From: CAZOWW01 sp964583765
GTDB lineage: Bacteria > Actinomycetota > Actinomycetes > Actinomycetales > Kineosporiaceae
Direction of reading: 5' to 3'
Length of the DNA: 8,586 nt
NCBI GenBank assembly: GCA_964583765.1
Contig: CAZOWW010000183.1
Location: 1-8,586 of the forward strand
Made by a program: the position numbers and the translations under genes. Positions within the stretch are counted from its first letter, which is position 1; every line of letters begins with the position of its first letter. The notes beneath the pieces were generated by a model that had not been told where the DNA came from, ran no database searches, and saw nothing but the letters and a program-made list of their open reading frames with translations. Below are positions 6,522-8,586 of this stretch, one piece after another.

Positions 6522-7991
6522 TTGGAGGTCGTGCCGGCCACTCACTCCCCGCAACTTGCCCAGGCCCGGATGCACCTCGTCGAGGGCCTGACCCGACTCG
6601 ACCCGATCGTCCTGGACCTGTCCCGGGCGTTCGAGGCGGCCGGGCACCGGCTGGCCCTGGTCGGGGGGCCCGTGCGGGACCTCGTCCTGGATCGCCCGTC
6701 CCTGGACCTGGACTTCACCACCGACGCCCGTCCGGAGCAGACCCTGTCCGTGCTGCGTCGCTGGGGTGATGCGCACTGGGACATCGGCAAGGAGTTCGGC
6801 ACCATCGGCGCCCGCCGGGGGCAGACCGTGGTCGAGGTGACCACCTTCCGCGCGGACAGCTACGACCCCTCCTCGCGCAAGCCCGAGGTGCGGTTCGGGG
6901 ACACCCTGGACGGGGACCTGGCCCGGCGCGATTTCACCGTGAACGCCATGGCCGTCGAGCTTCCCGCGCTGACCTTCGTCGATCCGCACGGCGGGCTCGC
7001 CGATCTCGCGGCGGGGGTACTGCGCACCCCGATCGCCCCCGAGATCTCGTTCGGGGACGACCCGCTGCGGATGATGCGTGCGGCGCGGTTCGTGGCCCAG
7101 CTCGGGCTGCGCGTGGCCCCGGGCACCGCCGCCGCGATGCGGGACATGGCCGGCCGGCTGGAGATCGTCTCCGCCGAGCGGATCCGGGTGGAGTTGGAGA
7201 AGCTCCTGCTCGCTCCCGTGCCGCGGCCCGGGCTGGAACTGCTGGTCTCCAGCGGGCTGGGGGGCGTGATGCTGCCGGAACTGGCCGCGTTGCGCCTGGA
7301 GGTGGACGAGCACCATCGCCACAAGGACGTCTACGAGCACTCGCTGACCGTGCTCGACCAGGCCATCGCGCTCGAGAGCGGGCCGGACGGTCCGGTGCCC
7401 GGTCCGGATCTGGTGCTGCGCCTGGCCGCCCTGCTGCACGACATCGGGAAGCCGGCGACCCGCCGCTTCGAGTCGGACGGTGCGGTGAGCTTCCACCACC
7501 ACGAACTGGTGGGTGCCAAGCTGGTCGCGCGGCGGCTGAAGGCGTTGCGGTTCGACCGCGAGACGGTCCGTGCGGTGTCCCGGCTGGTGGAACTGCACCT
7601 GCGGTTCCACGGCTACGGGGACGGGGAGTGGACCGACTCGGCCGTACGCCGGTACGTGACCGACGCGGGACCCCTGCTGGAGCGGCTGCACCGGGTGACC
7701 CGCTCGGACTGCACCACCCGCAACCGGGCGAAGGCCGCGCGGCTGTCCGCCGCCTACGACGATCTCGAGTCGCGCATCGCCCGGCTGCAGGCCGAGGAGG
7801 AGCTCGCCGCGGTCCGGCCGGACCTCGACGGCAACGCGATCATGGAGATCCTCGGCATCCCGCCGGGCCGGGAGGTGGGACAGGCCTGGGCCTTCCTGAA
7901 GGAGCTCCGGCTCGACCGCGGGCCGCTCGGTGCCGAGGAGGCCACGGCCGAGCTCCGGCGCTGGTGGGCGGGCCGGACCCAGGGCGACTGA
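6522..7991 (+). CDS. cca: CCA-adding tRNA nucleotidyltransferase (actinobacterial type)
   Basis: This enzyme adds or repairs the 3' CCA end of tRNAs from CTP and ATP, without a template, in the cytoplasm. It has class II features in order: the nucleotide-binding LVGGPVRD (47-53), the two catalytic metal-binding Asp residues in DLDFTTD (62-68), RRDFTVNAMAVE (135-146), the base-selecting and neck region DDPLRMMRAARF (179-190), and SAERIRVELEKLL (217-229). A C-terminal HD domain follows, with YEH (271-273), LLHDIGKPATR (304-314) and FHHHE (324-328). HD domains in this family can carry phosphohydrolase activity. In M. tuberculosis the orthologue is named pcnA (Rv3907c). The start is uncertain. 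TTG 6522 has no ribosome binding site; GTG 6531 has GGAGG only 2 nt upstream; ATG 6570 (residue 17) has only a weak site. All conserved motifs lie after residue 40, so function does not depend on the choice. It is transcribed divergently from the NUDIX gene. Confidence 0.95.
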   Translation: MEVVPATHSPQLAQARMHLVEGLTRLDPIVLDLSRAFEAAGHRLALVGGPVRDLVLDRPSLDLDFTTDARPEQTLSVLRRWGDAHWDIGKEFGTIGARRGQTVVEVTTFRADSYDPSSRKPEVRFGDTLDGDLARRDFTVNAMAVELPALTFVDPHGGLADLAAGVLRTPIAPEISFGDDPLRMMRAARFVAQLGLRVAPGTAAAMRDMAGRLEIVSAERIRVELEKLLLAPVPRPGLELLVSSGLGGVMLPELAALRLEVDEHHRHKDVYEHSLTVLDQAIALESGPDGPVPGPDLVLRLAALLHDIGKPATRRFESDGAVSFHHHELVGAKLVARRLKALRFDRETVRAVSRLVELHLRFHGYGDGEWTDSAVRRYVTDAGPLLERLHRVTRSDCTTRNRAKAARLSAAYDDLESRIARLQAEEELAAVRPDLDGNAIMEILGIPPGREVGQAWAFLKELRLDRGPLGAEEATAELRRWWAGRTQGD

Positions 7992-8055
7992 CCGGAGCGG
8001 AGTCCGGCGGGCCTGCGACCCGGATCGCGGGACGGCGGCCTCGGGCGCTGGACAT

Positions 8056-8093
8056 GGCGACGCCCCCGGACCCGAAGGTGCGGGGGCGTCGCC
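8056..8093. terminator. Perfect 13-bp hairpin after the CCA enzyme, probably bidirectional
   Basis: GGCGACGCCCCCG (8056-8068) pairs perfectly with CGGGGGCGTCGCC (8081-8093). The loop can add ACC/GGT pairs around a CGAA tetraloop (8073-8076) after one G-G mismatch. It lies 64 bp after the CCA gene stop and has no T tract, as is common for actinobacterial terminators. It lies between convergent genes and can act on both strands. Confidence 0.8.
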
Positions 8094-8112
8094 AGGTCGG
8101 ATTCCCGTCGGT

Positions 8113-8140
8113 GGTCAGAGCGTGTGTGGACGCTCTGACC
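8113..8140. terminator. Second perfect hairpin, 10 bp, next to the ino1 stop
   Basis: GGTCAGAGCG (8113-8122) pairs perfectly with CGCTCTGACC (8131-8140) around the 8-nt loop TGTGTGGA. It starts 18 bp after the ino1 stop on the minus strand, so it is best placed to end ino1 transcription, with the 8056-8093 hairpin as a second barrier. Confidence 0.75.
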
Positions 8141-8158
8141 GGGGCCGGTGGCGCGGGA

Positions 8159-8586
8159 TCAGCGCTCGACCTCGCCGCGGATGAACGCCTCGACGGCGGC
8201 GTGGGCCTTGTCGTCCGGGTACTGCACCGGCGGGGACTTCATGAAGTAGGACGCGGCGGACAGGATCGGGCCGCCGATGCCCCGATCCTTGGCGATCTTG
8301 GCGGCGCGCAGGGCGTCGATGATGATGCCGGCCGAGTTGGGCGAGTCCCAGACCTCGAGCTTGTACTCCAGGTTCAGCGGCACCTCGCCGAAAGCCCGGC
8401 CCTCGAGGCGCACATAGGCCCACTTGCGGTCGTCGAGCCACTGCACGTAGTCGCTCGGGCCGATGTGCACGTTGCGCGCACCGAGGTCGTGGTCGAGGTT
8501 GCTGGTCACGGCCTGGGTCTTGGAGATCTTCTTGGACTCCAGGCGCTCACGCTCGAGCATGTTCTTGAAGTCCATGTTGCCGCCGA
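8159..8586 (-). CDS. ino1: Inositol-3-phosphate synthase, C-terminal part (5' end beyond the right edge)
   Basis: This is the NAD-dependent enzyme turning glucose 6-phosphate into 1L-myo-inositol 3-phosphate, the first step to phosphatidylinositol, mannosyl-inositides and mycothiol in actinobacteria. About 142 codons of an enzyme of roughly 360 are present. Recognised stretches are GGNMDFKNMLERERLESKK, ISKTQAVTSNL (catalytic-domain Lys residues kept), HIGPSDYVQWLDDRKWAYV, LEGRAFGEVPLNLEYKL, EVWDSPNSAGIIIDALRAAK and KDRGIGGPILSAASYFMKSPP. They agree almost residue for residue with the mycobacterial Ino1 sequence as I remember it. The Met at 8575 is internal, because the frame continues through GGN to the window edge. 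The stop is TGA at 8161-8159. It converges on the CCA enzyme gene, so the two do not form an operon. Confidence 0.95.
   Translation of the reverse strand, partial: GGNMDFKNMLERERLESKKISKTQAVTSNLDHDLGARNVHIGPSDYVQWLDDRKWAYVRLEGRAFGEVPLNLEYKLEVWDSPNSAGIIIDALRAAKIAKDRGIGGPILSAASYFMKSPPVQYPDDKAHAAVEAFIRGEVER

Noticed and set aside
6492..7691. 399-codon minus-strand frame opposite the CCA enzyme
   Set aside because: Gln/His/Arg-rich shadow of a gene whose plus-strand motifs are unmistakable.

Overview
The window is a high-GC actinobacterial chromosome segment. The base composition, GTG/TTG starts and G/C-biased third codon positions point that way. So do five gene products whose nearest relatives, recalled from memory, are Mycobacterium/Actinomycetales proteins. 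The genus cannot be told from the sequence. There is no sign of mobile elements, tRNA/rRNA genes or CRISPR.

Layout. Positions 1-6437 carry a minus-strand block read from right to left. It starts with a MutT4-like NUDIX hydrolase (5958-6437). This overlaps by 4 bp a very long gene (1600-5961) in which an extracellular DUF6049-type protein and the lipid II flippase MurJ are joined in one uninterrupted reading frame. After a gap of about 210 bp comes a pseudokinase gene that runs off the left edge (1-1386). Divergent from the NUDIX gene is a plus-strand CCA-adding tRNA nucleotidyltransferase (6522-7991). It converges on the 3' part of inositol-3-phosphate synthase (8159-8586, minus strand), with two strong hairpins between them.

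Context. The order CCA enzyme / MutT4 / DUF6049 / MurJ / kinase-like protein is the conserved actinobacterial neighbourhood known in M. tuberculosis as Rv3907c-Rv3910, where MurJ is itself fused to a C-terminal pseudokinase. Here the fusion boundary has moved: MurJ is fused to its upstream neighbour (DUF6049) and the pseudokinase is a separate gene. This supports the view that the three parts act together at the membrane in peptidoglycan precursor export. The predicted topology fits: secreted N-terminal half, one membrane span, a cytoplasmic linker of about 165 residues, then MurJ with its N-terminus inside.

I see no wholly new multi-gene system. The points most worth checking are the DUF6049-MurJ fusion, the apparent CTG start of the pseudokinase gene, a likely leaderless start for the NUDIX gene, and two small repeat families in the intergenic regions.
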